NCBI RefSeq assembly: GCF_009695815.1 | Contig: NZ_VUNE01000005.1 | Location: 1 to 64,000 of the forward strand | Reading direction: 5' to 3' | DNA from: Peptostreptococcus porci | Lineage (GTDB): Bacteria; Bacillota; Clostridia; Peptostreptococcales; Peptostreptococcaceae | DNA: 64,000 bases | Part shown: piece by piece, positions 37,039-46,071 of the stretch | Layout of the letters: each line of letters starts with the position of its first letter | How positions within the stretch are numbered: the stretch's first letter is position 1 | Translations under genes and position numbers: made by a program | Notes under the pieces: model-generated | Databases searched by the model: none | Told to the model about the DNA's origin: nothing | Seen by the model: only the letters and a program-made list of their open reading frames with translations

Positions 37039-37902
37039 CTAAATCACTCCATTCTCAATGTACTCAATAGTTTCTTCAATGATCCAATCAGGAGTTGATG
37101 CCCCAGCAGTCACACCAATGGTATCATACTTCCCAAGATCAAAGTCAATTAAATCAGCCTTCGTTTCTATTGCAATAGTGTCAACCGACTCCTTACAAAT
37201 AGACACTAATTTTTGCGTATTGGAGCTGTGTTTCCCACCAATTACGATCATCAAATCCACTTTATTTGAGATTTCTCTTGCTGACTGTTGCCTTACCTTC
37301 GTAGCAGAACATATGGTATTGTTCACTACCATATTTATATTCTTATCCTTTAAATAGTCAATAATAACATCAAATTCTCTCTCATTCATCGTAGTTTGAG
37401 ATACAACGACATATTCAACACTATAATCCAATTCAATGTCAAACAGCTCTTTTAATTCCTTTACGATAATCGCTTTATTATCACACCATCCATTTATTCC
37501 AATTACTTCAGGGTGATTTTTGTCTCCTATCAGAATTATCTTTTTCCCTTTTTCGTAACTTTCTTTTGCCAATTCATGTATTTTTTTTACAAAGGGACAT
37601 GTCGTATCGACTATCTCAAGTTTTTTTTCATTTGCCTGATCATACACTTCCTTTGCCACACCATGAGATCTTATAATAACCTCTTTTGGATTTACATTCT
37701 TTGAGTCAATATCCTCTATATCATTAATAGTAATTAGACCTTTTTCCTCATATTTTTCAACTGCCTGCTTATTATGAATAAGAGGACCCAATGCAAATAT
37801 ATTTTTATTTTCCCTGTTTTCAAGCTCATCCCAAGCCAACTTCATGGCTCTTTTGACCCCAAAACAATAACCGGCATGATCTGCCAAAAATATTTTCTTC
37901 AT
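37039..37902 (-). CDS. ispH: 4-hydroxy-3-methylbut-2-enyl diphosphate reductase
   Basis: 287 residues. Last step of the MEP pathway, giving IPP and DMAPP for undecaprenyl and quinone synthesis. The [4Fe-4S] ligands are the Cys of AGYCFGVKRA (Cys12), TTCPFVKKIH near 95 and CSATKVRQ near 190. The ATG at 37902 gives the standard N-terminus MKKIFLADHAG; an in-frame start 19 codons upstream would lie inside plsC and is rejected. In many Clostridia IspH is fused to ribosomal protein S1, but here it is not. Confidence 0.96.
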   Translation of the reverse strand: MKKIFLADHAGYCFGVKRAMKLAWDELENRENKNIFALGPLIHNKQAVEKYEEKGLITINDIEDIDSKNVNPKEVIIRSHGVAKEVYDQANEKKLEIVDTTCPFVKKIHELAKESYEKGKKIILIGDKNHPEVIGINGWCDNKAIIVKELKELFDIELDYSVEYVVVSQTTMNEREFDVIIDYLKDKNINMVVNNTICSATKVRQQSAREISNKVDLMIVIGGKHSSNTQKLVSICKESVDTIAIETKADLIDFDLGKYDTIGVTAGASTPDWIIEETIEYIENGVI

Positions 37903-37903
37903 A

Positions 37904-38524
37904 CTATTCTGTCCTTTCAGGAATAATACCTCCCATATTGTCCTTGTAATTTTTGACAACTACATCAAAACATTCTTGAACAATTCCCTGATATTCAGAT
38001 TTGTCCACCTTTCTGTTATAATACTGCGACATATCAATAGGTTCACCTATTACCACCTTTACCTTTGAAAAAAGCTTAAACGTCGATATTATACTCATTG
38101 GAACAATATCGGATTTTGTCTTTATTGAAAACATTGTTGTTCCAGACTTTGGTGTAAGAAAATCGTATGTATCAGCTCTTGTGCCCTCTGGAAAAATACC
38201 AAGAACACTTCCAGATTTAATCTCAGACAACACAGCCCTAAAGGTAGAAATACTTGGATTATCTCTATTAACTGGAATTGCTCCAACTTTTTTCATAAAG
38301 AATTTTAAAATCGGAACTGAGAACAACTCCTGCTTCGCTACTGGAATTATTTTTCTATTTTTCACTGCAACCAACATAAAAACTGGATCCAGGAAGTGCT
38401 TATGGTTCGCAATTATTATCAAATTACCTTCTGACGGAATATTACCTTCTCCAATTATCTCAACTCTATACAGAATTTTTGATAGAAAAGATAGCACACC
38501 CACTACAAATTTATAAAAACTCAT
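37904..38524 (-). CDS. plsC: 1-acyl-sn-glycerol-3-phosphate acyltransferase PlsC
   Basis: 206 residues. Adds the second acyl chain to make phosphatidic acid. Catalytic HX4D motif (NHKHFLDPVFM near residue 36), the GAIPVNR block, and FPEGTR near 114. An N-terminal hydrophobic segment fits the membrane. It lies 2 bases after cmk and runs into ispH, the conserved Clostridial order. Confidence 0.95.
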   Translation of the reverse strand: MSFYKFVVGVLSFLSKILYRVEIIGEGNIPSEGNLIIIANHKHFLDPVFMLVAVKNRKIIPVAKQELFSVPILKFFMKKVGAIPVNRDNPSISTFRAVLSEIKSGSVLGIFPEGTRADTYDFLTPKSGTTMFSIKTKSDIVPMSIISTFKLFSKVKVVIGEPIDMSQYYNRKVDKSEYQGIVQECFDVVVKNYKDNMGGIIPERTE

Positions 38525-38526
38525 TA

Positions 38527-39192
38527 TTATTTACCTCTGACATCATTTACTATAAAATCGACAACCTCTTCAATTGTCATATTAGTTGAATCGATCTCTA
38601 TTGCATCACTTGCCTTTATCAATGGAGATACCACCCTTGTGGAATCAATCTTATCTCTGTTTCTCACATCTTCAACAATAGCTTCAAATGATGCCTTGAC
38701 ACCTTTCAATATCAGTTCATCATATCTTCTCTTGGCTCTTGTCTCCACTGCAGCATTTAAATAGTATTTGTATTTTGTATTCGGAAAGATCTGAGTTCCA
38801 ACATCCCTTCCATCTAATACTACATTATCACCTTTTCCCATTTCTCTTTGCAACTCGACAAGATAAAATCTCACACCAGGTATACGAGCCACATAGGAAA
38901 CCTTTGAGCTTACCTGCAACGTTCTAATATCGTCATCCACACATTGACCATCAATGAATATTGAGTTATTTTCAAATTTCAAATCTGTATTTTTGCATAA
39001 GTCAACGACCGATTTTTCATCTTCCAAATCCAATCCATTCTTTATACATTTAAAAGTAATTGCTCTATACATTGCTCCAGTATCAATATAATTGATATTT
39101 AAAATTCTGGAAACCTGTTTTGCGACTGTACTCTTTCCAGCACCTGCTGGTCCATCTATTGCTATCACAATATTATTATCAATATTAGACAA
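38527..39192 (-). CDS. cmk: Cytidylate kinase
   Basis: 221 residues. Phosphorylates CMP and dCMP. P-loop AIDGPAGAGKST near residue 10, DGRDVGTQIFPN near 105, and the RxxxRDxxDSTR-like lid RNRDKIDSTR. A TTG at 39192 is the preferred start: AGGAG stands 7 bases before it, and the product then starts a few residues before the P-loop as in other Cmk proteins. The ATGs eleven and ten codons upstream have no SD. Confidence 0.95.
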   Translation of the reverse strand: MSNIDNNIVIAIDGPAGAGKSTVAKQVSRILNINYIDTGAMYRAITFKCIKNGLDLEDEKSVVDLCKNTDLKFENNSIFIDGQCVDDDIRTLQVSSKVSYVARIPGVRFYLVELQREMGKGDNVVLDGRDVGTQIFPNTKYKYYLNAAVETRAKRRYDELILKGVKASFEAIVEDVRNRDKIDSTRVVSPLIKASDAIEIDSTNMTIEEVVDFIVNDVRGK

Positions 39193-39290
39193 ATCTGTTC
39201 TCCTCTCTAAATCTAAAAACATCATACTACTGTTTTCACTTATTATACTATTAAATATATCTTTATTTAAACTATACTAATCATAATATC

Positions 39291-39318
39291 AAAATACTTT
39301 GATAAAAATACTTCGATA
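39291..39318 (-). repeat. Two 14-bp tandem repeats just after the baiN-like stop
   Basis: Plus-strand units AAAATACTTTGATA (39291-39304) and AAAATACTTCGATA (39305-39318) differ at one base. They start 9 bases after the stop of the upstream flavoprotein gene. Confidence 0.75.
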
Positions 39319-39326
39319 ACGATCAA

Positions 39327-40664
39327 CTATTTCACATTTATACCAGCCAAATAGCCTGTGGAAAATGCAATTTGCAAGTTAAAGCCACCAGTAAGAGCAT
39401 CTACATCTATCATTTCACCAACGACGAATAGCCCTGGAAATTTTTTTAATTCCATCGTACTTGAATCAATTTCCTTAGTGGATACTCCACCTGAAGTTAT
39501 CGTAGAGCGTTCTATTTTCTCTAGAGAAAACGGCGAAAGAACACAGCATTTCAGAAAATCAATAAATATTTCAATTTCATAATTCGATATATTGGCAGCC
39601 TTTTCGACAGTAAATCCGAAACCACTTTCAGATACTGACTCGCAATTTATCAAAACTGCTTTTAAAAAATTTGAAGGAAAAAATTTTTTCATAATTCCAA
39701 ATAATGTCTTAGTTCTATTTTTCAAAATCAAATCTCTAATTTCCTGTTTGCTCATATCTGGTATAAAATCTACCTCCAGAAAATACCCCTTTGTATTTCT
39801 GTTAATATATGACGAAATTTTTAAAGCCGCTGGTCCTCCAATTCCCTTATGAGTAAATACTATGTCGCCAGAAATTGATTTAACACTCTTCTTTTTTCCA
39901 TCGAGCCTCTTTGCAGAAATACATATGTCTTGGAGAGAAATTCCAGGAATATCTTTAAAATAGCTTTCTTTAATCAAAATCGGTGAAAGAGCTTGAACTG
40001 GTTTTTCTATTTCTATACCTTTTTTTCTTAGAATCTCAAAAAATTTTCCATTAGATCCTAGTTGAGGGTAACTTTTTCCTCCAGTTGCCAGAACCAAGTT
40101 TCTTGAAACGTACTTTTTGCTTCCAGACATAATTTCATATAGGTAATCCTTTGAATTAAAATCATAGTTATTATTTTCTAAATCAAGAGTATTGTCTTTA
40201 AATACTAAATCAGGATTATTTTCTTCAATCATTAAATCAAAGCCTTCTACTTCTCTGTTCGTAAAAACATCAATGTTTAACTTCCTCAATCTAATATACA
40301 GGGCTTCAGAAAAATCAACAGCTCTTTTACCTTCTAAATACACCTTTGAGGTCTTTTTCTCAATCACATAGTTAAACCCAAGTCTTTTTATAAATTCAAT
40401 TAAGTCGTTGTTTGTAAAACTATACAATGAAGAATATAAGAATTTATTATTCCTGACGATATGCTCAAAAAAATCTGAAATATCAATGGCATTTGTGAAA
40501 TTGCATCTGCCACCACCTGTTATGGATAATTTTTTTCCAATTGAACTTTGAGACTCTAATAGACAAACCTTAAAACCAGGATTTTTCTCTTTTGCTGTCA
40601 ACGCTGTCATTATACCTGCTGGTCCACCACCGACTACAATCAAATCGTATACATTATCGTTCAT
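39327..40664 (-). CDS. BaiN/HI0933-family NAD(P)/FAD-dependent oxidoreductase
   Basis: 445 residues. FAD-binding GGGPAGIMTA at the N-terminus, GGGRCNFTN near 52, LATGGKSYPQLGSNG near 192, and the C-terminal GEMIDVDALTGGFNLQIAFSTG. The HI0933/YhiN family includes BaiN, a bile-acid-modifying reductase of gut Clostridia, but most members have no known substrate. In Clostridia this gene commonly precedes cmk-plsC-ispH, as here. It begins 2 bases after the phosphatase stop. Confidence 0.9.
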   Translation of the reverse strand: MNDNVYDLIVVGGGPAGIMTALTAKEKNPGFKVCLLESQSSIGKKLSITGGGRCNFTNAIDISDFFEHIVRNNKFLYSSLYSFTNNDLIEFIKRLGFNYVIEKKTSKVYLEGKRAVDFSEALYIRLRKLNIDVFTNREVEGFDLMIEENNPDLVFKDNTLDLENNNYDFNSKDYLYEIMSGSKKYVSRNLVLATGGKSYPQLGSNGKFFEILRKKGIEIEKPVQALSPILIKESYFKDIPGISLQDICISAKRLDGKKKSVKSISGDIVFTHKGIGGPAALKISSYINRNTKGYFLEVDFIPDMSKQEIRDLILKNRTKTLFGIMKKFFPSNFLKAVLINCESVSESGFGFTVEKAANISNYEIEIFIDFLKCCVLSPFSLEKIERSTITSGGVSTKEIDSSTMELKKFPGLFVVGEMIDVDALTGGFNLQIAFSTGYLAGINVK

Positions 40665-40666
40665 GG

Positions 40667-41320
40667 CTACTCCAATGCACTTTTTACATCAGGCGAAGAT
40701 TTTATATTAAGCTCAGACAGATGCTTTGTATCATTCATCTTTATGACTACAGGACCATAACTTCTACTTTCAACAATATTTATCGCAGTGTTATCTTGCT
40801 TGATTCTGTATATATTTCTCACATGTGAATCCAAAAAACTTAATAACATAACTCTAACAGTCACAGAATGAGAAACTAAAAGAATGTGCTTATCCGAGTA
40901 TTTTTCATTTAATTCTTGAATAAGTTTATCCTGTCTTTCTTTTACGATAAACAGATTTTCGGCACCCCTAATATCCAATCTATCTGGACTATTTCTCCAA
41001 ATCTCAAACATTGCTGGAAATTTTTCTTGAATATTTTTAATTTTCATACCTTCCCATTCGCCAAATCCCATTTCTCTAAGAGATTCAGTTGGTATCACTT
41101 CTTTATCTAGCCTCTTACCTATTATTTCAGCAGTCTGAACTGCTCTCCCCAAATCACTACAGTATATCATATCTATCGGAAATTTGCTAAGGGCATTAGC
41201 AGCACTTTCAGCCTGTATAACACCTAACGCTGTCAATGGTGAATTTCCATGCCCCTGCGTTCTTCCCATTGTATTCCACTCAGTCTCACCATGTCTCACC
41301 AAATAATATGTGTTGTTCAT
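40667..41320 (-). CDS. Histidine phosphatase family protein (phosphoglycerate mutase-like)
   Basis: 217 residues. Phospho-His site LVRHGETEWN at residue 7, partner Arg and Glu in REMGFGEWEG near 82, and second catalytic His in LVSHSVTVR near 150. Members include phosphoglycerate mutases, CobC and broad phosphatases; the substrate is not decidable here. AAAGGAG stands 6 bases before the ATG and directly follows the hairpin at 41340-41373. Confidence 0.92.
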   Translation of the reverse strand: MNNTYYLVRHGETEWNTMGRTQGHGNSPLTALGVIQAESAANALSKFPIDMIYCSDLGRAVQTAEIIGKRLDKEVIPTESLREMGFGEWEGMKIKNIQEKFPAMFEIWRNSPDRLDIRGAENLFIVKERQDKLIQELNEKYSDKHILLVSHSVTVRVMLLSFLDSHVRNIYRIKQDNTAINIVESRSYGPVVIKMNDTKHLSELNIKSSPDVKSALE

Positions 41321-41333
41321 TTCTTTCTCCTTT

Positions 41334-41373
41334 CAAAACAATAAACCCAATACGAATCCATATCAGGTTTATT
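41334..41373 (-). terminator. Hairpin between rpiR-type gene and phosphatase, abutting the SD
   Basis: AATAAACC (41340-41347) pairs with GGTTTATT (41366-41373); five more pairs (with G-U) extend it to 13 bp with an 8-base loop. Only a short T-rich tract follows, and the phosphatase SD comes next. It may be a weak terminator or an mRNA-stabilising hairpin. Confidence 0.6.
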
Positions 41374-41387
41374 ATTCAAGTATTCTT

Positions 41388-42263
41388 CTATTCAAATATC
41401 TCAAATTCTTTCCAAATATTTTCTAACTCATTAAAGTATGACTTGATATCATCCTTTTCTCTCATAGCTACACCTATTACCAGAGCATTGGCTACACTGA
41501 AAGCTGGAACAAGAGAGTCAATAAAAGATATCATATTATTTTTAACAGTGACTACTACATCCGATACCTTTGAAATAGGTGCGTTGTGACTATCTGTGAT
41601 CGCTATTACCTTTGCACCTCTTCCTCTTGCAAAGTTTACAACCTGAAGTGTCTTTTTAGAGTATCTAGGAAAGCTGATTGAGATAAATACATCTCCCTCT
41701 CCAATTTTTATCATCTGCTCTACCGGCTCGCCCATATCCATTCTAATTATCTTTACATCATCTAATATGTAACTCAAGTAATATCCAAGATATTTAGCCA
41801 CATAAATTGAGCTTCTAAGCCCCATAATATACACTTTTCTCGCAGAAAAAATTGCATTTACCGCCTGCTCATATGTATCTTCAGATAAATAATCCAACGT
41901 TTCTTTTATATTATCAATATCATCCTTTAATACCTTTTCAAGTATTAAGCTATCTGTAGAGTAATCATTATTCGACATTTCAACTCTTTCAACAGTAGTC
42001 AATTTTGTCTTGATCAGCTCCTGAAGAGCATCCTGAAATTTTGGATAACCACTATACCCCAACGCATTTGCAAATCTAACAACTGTCGATTCACTTACAC
42101 CAACTGTTTCCCCAAGCTTCGATGCTGTCATAAAAGCAACCTTTGAGTAATTATCAAGAGTATATTTCGCCAGTAATTTTTGTCCTTTACTCATCATTTT
42201 ATAGTTGTCTTTAATTATCTTGATTAGACCATTACACTCTACGTCATGAGCCTGTTTGTCCAT
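41388..42263 (-). CDS. MurR/RpiR-family transcriptional regulator
   Basis: 291 residues. N-terminal helix-turn-helix (about 25-80) containing LGETVGVSESTVVRFANALG, then a SIS sugar-phosphate-binding domain (about 120-280) with SISFPRYSKKT and VIAITDSHNAPIS. Such regulators sense phosphosugars. No sugar genes flank it, so the target is unknown; it could control the downstream phosphatase operon. AGAGGTG precedes the ATG. Confidence 0.93.
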   Translation of the reverse strand: MDKQAHDVECNGLIKIIKDNYKMMSKGQKLLAKYTLDNYSKVAFMTASKLGETVGVSESTVVRFANALGYSGYPKFQDALQELIKTKLTTVERVEMSNNDYSTDSLILEKVLKDDIDNIKETLDYLSEDTYEQAVNAIFSARKVYIMGLRSSIYVAKYLGYYLSYILDDVKIIRMDMGEPVEQMIKIGEGDVFISISFPRYSKKTLQVVNFARGRGAKVIAITDSHNAPISKVSDVVVTVKNNMISFIDSLVPAFSVANALVIGVAMREKDDIKSYFNELENIWKEFEIFE

Positions 42264-42315
42264 ATTATTACACCTCTATTTGTCAAAATTTAGTATCTGT
42301 TTATCACTACATAAT

Positions 42316-42344
42316 ATTATACTAAATATATCAATTACATTCAA
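42316..42344 (-). promoter_or_regulatory. Promoter of the RpiR-type regulator
   Basis: TTGAAT (42339-42344) and TATAAT (42316-42321) on the reverse strand, spacer 17 bases. Confidence 0.75.
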
Positions 42345-42384
42345 TCAATACAAAAATATTATGGCTGACAAATTTTAACTTTAT

Positions 42385-42945
42385 TTAATTTCTTTTCTCA
42401 ATAATAAAAAGATGTGCTGGAAAATTTTTCTGATTTATAAAATCTATTTCAGCAATGTTGAAATTTTGTTGATTTACAGATTTCAAAAAATTCTTTACAT
42501 CACGATATTCGACACCCCCATCATGAGAAATGTAGCTAGCTATGCATATGCAACCACCAATACTCAGCATATCCATAGCTTTTGATATCGACTGTATTGT
42601 GGTTTCTGATTTAGTAGTTATCGTATGATCTGCTTTTGGCAAATATCCGAGATTATATACTGCAAAATCAATTTCTCGGTTAATGTACTTATCGATATTT
42701 TCATGCCCATCAAGAAACAATTGAAAGTTTTCAAAGCCTATTGATGACAATCTTGCTCTGGTAGCCTCAATTGCACTCTGTTGAATATCAAATCCATAAA
42801 TAAATCCTTTCGAACTCAAATATGACGACAGATATTCTGTATCGTTCCCATTTCCAACAGTGGAATCCAAAACTATACTATTTTCTTTTACCTTCAGCCC
42901 AATAATTACTTTTATAACTGAATTTACATTGTTAAAATCATTCAT
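42385..42945 (-). CDS. Class I SAM-dependent methyltransferase, YtqB-like rRNA methylase family
   Basis: 186 residues. SAM motif VLDSTVGNGNDTEYLSSYL near residue 22, acidic loop GFDIQQSAIEATRARL, and FAVYNLGYLPKADHTITT near residue 93, the signature of the PF06962 (YtqB) family. YtqB-type enzymes are thought to modify tRNA or rRNA. It begins 27 bases after the RluB-like pseudouridine synthase, so the two probably form an RNA-modification operon. Confidence 0.88.
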   Translation of the reverse strand: MNDFNNVNSVIKVIIGLKVKENSIVLDSTVGNGNDTEYLSSYLSSKGFIYGFDIQQSAIEATRARLSSIGFENFQLFLDGHENIDKYINREIDFAVYNLGYLPKADHTITTKSETTIQSISKAMDMLSIGGCICIASYISHDGGVEYRDVKNFLKSVNQQNFNIAEIDFINQKNFPAHLFIIEKRN

Positions 42946-42972
42946 AATGGAATAAAATCCTCCAAACTAATA

Positions 42973-43707
42973 TTACCTGCAAAATTTTTTTAAATACTCA
43001 ATTTCTGATACCTCAAGATGTCTATATTTTCCAATTTCCAAGTCATCCAACCTTATTTTTCCGAGCTGTACTCTTTTCAGATTCATAACAGGATTTCCAA
43101 TTTTATCGAACATTTTTCTAATCTGTCTGTTATGCCCTTCATGTATACCAACCTTACATACCGAATAATTTTTGTCAGAGTCATATTTTAGCACCTTTAA
43201 CTTTGCCTTAGAAGTGGTGTAGTTTTCTATTTCCAAACCATTCTTAAAATCGTTGATTCCCTTTTCCAAAAGCTTACCTCTAACTGATGCAATATATATT
43301 TTTTCAAATTCGTGCTTCGGATGGGTCAATGCATAAGTCAAATCACCATCATTCGTCAACAATAACAGACCGCTTGTTTCATAATCAAGCCTTCCAACTG
43401 GATAAACACGCTCTTTTATATCTGAAACAAGATCCATAACACTTTTCCTTCCAAATTGCTCTTTTGCCGTCGTTATATATCCAGCTGGCTTATTTAACAG
43501 TATATACACTTTTTGAATTTCTTTTATTTCAATTTTCTTTCCATCAACTTCTACAATATCATTGTCGATGTCTACCATAGTACCAAGGTTTGCAACAACC
43601 TCACCGTTTATTTTCACCCTGCCTTGAGAAATCAGTTCCTCTGACTTTCTTCTTGATGCAACACCCGAAGTGGATAAAAACTTATTAACTCTCATATTAC
43701 TTCTCAT
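42973..43707 (-). CDS. RluB/RsuA-family pseudouridine synthase
   Basis: 244 residues. N-terminal S4 RNA-binding domain (RVNKFLSTSGVASRRKSEELI), then the catalytic domain with VGRLDYETSGLLLLTNDGDL, where the Asp is catalytic, and NRQIRKMFDKIGNPVMNLKR. Probably modifies 23S rRNA in the manner of RluB. GGAGG stands 4 bases before the ATG at 43707; an in-frame ATG twelve codons upstream lacks an SD. Confidence 0.93.
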   Translation of the reverse strand: MRSNMRVNKFLSTSGVASRRKSEELISQGRVKINGEVVANLGTMVDIDNDIVEVDGKKIEIKEIQKVYILLNKPAGYITTAKEQFGRKSVMDLVSDIKERVYPVGRLDYETSGLLLLTNDGDLTYALTHPKHEFEKIYIASVRGKLLEKGINDFKNGLEIENYTTSKAKLKVLKYDSDKNYSVCKVGIHEGHNRQIRKMFDKIGNPVMNLKRVQLGKIRLDDLEIGKYRHLEVSEIEYLKKFCR

Positions 43708-43748
43708 ATTACCTCCGCTTTTTATAACTTTAATACCAAACATTAAAC

Positions 43749-43777
43749 AAGACTATCCCGAAAAACGAAATAGTCTT
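43749..43777. terminator. Terminator after the lipoprotein gene
   Basis: Twelve-base arms (43749-43760 and 43766-43777), with G-U pairs on the reverse strand, around a 5-base loop. A T-run follows on the plus strand, and GTTTAAT on the reverse strand. Confidence 0.65.
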
Positions 43778-43787
43778 TTTCTCACTA

Positions 43788-44486
43788 TTAATTTTCAGAC
43801 GAAGATCCGCCCGTATAGGAACCGCCACCAGTATTACCAGTGCCAGTAGTACCTCCTAATGTACCATTTCCACTTCGGCTTCCAGAGCCGTATCCACCAT
43901 TTCCAGCACCTGTATTGGCTGATGATCCACTATTCCCAGAAGTTCCATAGCCTCCAGTGTTACCTGTTGTAGTTTTGCCACTACCTGATGAACTTGAATT
44001 TTTATTGCTGTTATATGTATTCTGTGTATACTTTCGCCCATAAATAGAGCTTGTAGCGTACTTTGATTTATTTTCTTCAGCAGTTTTCTTTGCGTTCTCT
44101 TTTCTCGTAATAGACGCACTTCTCTGACTCTTGAACGCCTTTTGAGCCAAGTCCAATTTTTCTTCAGCTTGACTTCTAATCTTTGCAGAGCCTTGATTAT
44201 CATTTATCAAATCCTGCAACTCTTTTATTTCTTGTTCATAGTCTTTTCTATATTTCGCTTTATCAGCTTTCTGTAATTTCATAGCCTGATAGTACATCCC
44301 TCTAGCCTCAACATTAGTTTCATCTTCCTGAAGCACCTTTGACAAATTATCCATGGCCTTATCATATTCAGCCTTTTCAATAAAAGTCCTTGCATCACTC
44401 ATAAGCTGTCCTGATTCGTTAAAACCACAGCCCACCAAAGAAATTGAGAATGTTACTATTAAACCCAAAATAAAATTCTTTTTCAT
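43788..44486 (-). CDS. Lipoprotein with TPR-like region and Gly/Ser/Thr-rich tail
   Basis: 232 residues. Lipobox SLVGC with Cys20. Residues 25-75 look like one or two TPR-type helical pairs (ARTFIEKAEYDKAMDNLSKVL). A charged helix follows to about 140, and then a flexible tail almost entirely Gly, Ser, Thr, Asn and Tyr. The tail suggests a wall-spanning linker. Function unknown. It has its own promoter and terminator. Confidence 0.85.
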   Translation of the reverse strand: MKKNFILGLIVTFSISLVGCGFNESGQLMSDARTFIEKAEYDKAMDNLSKVLQEDETNVEARGMYYQAMKLQKADKAKYRKDYEQEIKELQDLINDNQGSAKIRSQAEEKLDLAQKAFKSQRSASITRKENAKKTAEENKSKYATSSIYGRKYTQNTYNSNKNSSSSGSGKTTTGNTGGYGTSGNSGSSANTGAGNGGYGSGSRSGNGTLGGTTGTGNTGGGSYTGGSSSEN

Positions 44487-44537
44487 ATCCCATTAAACCT
44501 CCTGCAAGGTAATTAAACAAAATAAAATCGTTTATTA

Positions 44538-44566
44538 ATTATAACATAAAAGCCTTATTTAGTAAA
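44538..44566 (-). promoter_or_regulatory. Promoter of the TPR-like lipoprotein gene
   Basis: TTTACT (44561-44566) and TATAAT (44538-44543) on the reverse strand, spacer 17 bases, with a TGn extension before the -10. Confidence 0.7.
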
Positions 44567-44593
44567 GGTTTGTATAAAAATGGGACTAAAATA

Positions 44594-44640
44594 AGGGCGT
44601 CAATCTGAAATTATAAAAAATTATTTCAAACTAACGCCCT
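44594..44640 (-). terminator. Terminator of the nfnAB operon
   Basis: AGGGCGT and ACGCCCT ends with a long AT-rich inner stem (44594-44640). TATTTTAG follows on the reverse strand, 40 bases after the nfnB stop. Confidence 0.8.
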
Positions 44641-44679
44641 AAATTCGTCAATATTAAACTCTAAACTTTCACTGAAAAT

Positions 44680-46071
44680 TTAAAGATATTTTTCTTTCAA
44701 ATACTTATGCATTGCAGCTGCTGCAACTCTACCAGCACCCATCGCAGAAATAACTGTCGCTGCACCAGTAACAGTATCTCCACCAGCATAGATACCCTCA
44801 AGTGATGTCAATCCATCCTCATCGGCAACTATACATCTTCTCTTATCAACATCAAGACCAGGAGTCGTTGAAGCAATAAGTGGATTTGGTTTTGTACCAA
44901 GTGACATGATAACCATGTCAACATCAATTCTAAATTCAGAACCTGGAACTTCAACTGGTCTTCTTCTTCCAGAATCATCAGGTTCACCAAGTTCCATTTT
45001 TACACAAGTTAAACCACAAACATTTCCATTTTCATCGACATGAATTTCTTTTGGATTAGTTAGCAAGTCGAATATTATTCCTTCTTCCTTGGCATGATGT
45101 ACTTCTTCTACTCTCGCTGGCAATTCTTCCTCACTTCTTCTATATACGATATGGGTATCTGCACCAAGACGAAGTGCAGTTCTAGCAGCATCCATGGCAA
45201 CATTACCACCACCGACAACTGCCACGTGTTTACCAACTCTAATCGGAGTATCGTAATCATCAATGTAAGCTTTCATCAAGTTTACTCTTGTTAAAAATTC
45301 GTTTGCAGACAATACTCCATTTGCATTTTCACCTGGAATACCCATAAAAGATGGAAGCCCAGCACCAGATCCTATAAACACAGCCTTAAAGCCTTCTTCC
45401 TCGATCATTTCATCGATTGTTATTGTTCTACCAACGATAACGTTATTTTCTATTTTAACACCTAATTTTCTAATTGAATCAATTTCGTAATTTACAACCT
45501 TTTCTTTTGGTAATCTGAACTCAGGTATTCCGTAAGTCAAAACACCGCCTGATTCGTGGAAAGCTTCAAAAACAGTAACATCATAGCCCAATTTTGCAAG
45601 GTCGCCGGCACAAGCAAGGCCTGCAGGACCAGAACCAACTATTCCAACTTTAATACCATTCTTTTCAATGTTGCCAGTCAAATCTATGTTGTTTTCTCTT
45701 GACCAGTCAGCTACGAATCTTTCTAACTTACCAATAGAAACCGGATCCCCCTTGATACCGACAACGCATACCCCCTCACACTGAGTTTCTTGAGGACATA
45801 CACGACCACAAACTGCTGGTAACGAGCTGCTCTTAGCTATTACTTTTGCAGCCTCTTCAAAATTGCCAGCTTTTACTTCTTGGATAAATTCTGGAATACT
45901 TATGCTAACAGGACATCCCTGAACACATTTTGGATTTTTACAATTTAGACATCTTTTAGCTTCTTCCATCGCTTCTTCAGCATTATAACCGTAACAAACT
46001 TCTTCAAAGTTTGTAGCTCTTACCTTTGCTTCTTGTTCCCTTACTGGAACCTTTACTGGATTAATAGCCAT
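44680..46071 (-). CDS. nfnB: NfnB-like/GltD-like flavoprotein subunit
   Basis: 463 residues. The N-terminal two-[4Fe-4S] domain has CLNCKNPKCVQGCP near residue 41 and CGRVCPQETQCEGVC near residue 90. An FAD domain follows (GIVGSGPAGLACAGDLAKLG near 144) and an NADPH domain (VAVVGGGNVAMDAARTA near 285). Together with the upstream subunit it fits NfnAB, the flavin-bifurcating NADH-dependent ferredoxin:NADP+ oxidoreductase. A sulfide dehydrogenase SudAB reading is equally a matter of naming. Glutamate synthase is unlikely because no gltB is present. One-base overlap with nfnA. Confidence 0.88.
   Translation of the reverse strand: MAINPVKVPVREQEAKVRATNFEEVCYGYNAEEAMEEAKRCLNCKNPKCVQGCPVSISIPEFIQEVKAGNFEEAAKVIAKSSSLPAVCGRVCPQETQCEGVCVVGIKGDPVSIGKLERFVADWSRENNIDLTGNIEKNGIKVGIVGSGPAGLACAGDLAKLGYDVTVFEAFHESGGVLTYGIPEFRLPKEKVVNYEIDSIRKLGVKIENNVIVGRTITIDEMIEEEGFKAVFIGSGAGLPSFMGIPGENANGVLSANEFLTRVNLMKAYIDDYDTPIRVGKHVAVVGGGNVAMDAARTALRLGADTHIVYRRSEEELPARVEEVHHAKEEGIIFDLLTNPKEIHVDENGNVCGLTCVKMELGEPDDSGRRRPVEVPGSEFRIDVDMVIMSLGTKPNPLIASTTPGLDVDKRRCIVADEDGLTSLEGIYAGGDTVTGAATVISAMGAGRVAAAAMHKYLKEKYL

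Noticed and set aside
37903-37959. Upstream N-terminal extension of IspH
   Set aside because: It lies inside plsC, and the ATG at 37902 gives the family-standard N-terminus.
43856-44203. Reverse-strand ORF of 115 codons
   Set aside because: It is an alternate frame of the Gly/Ser-rich lipoprotein gene, which has a lipobox, promoter and terminator.
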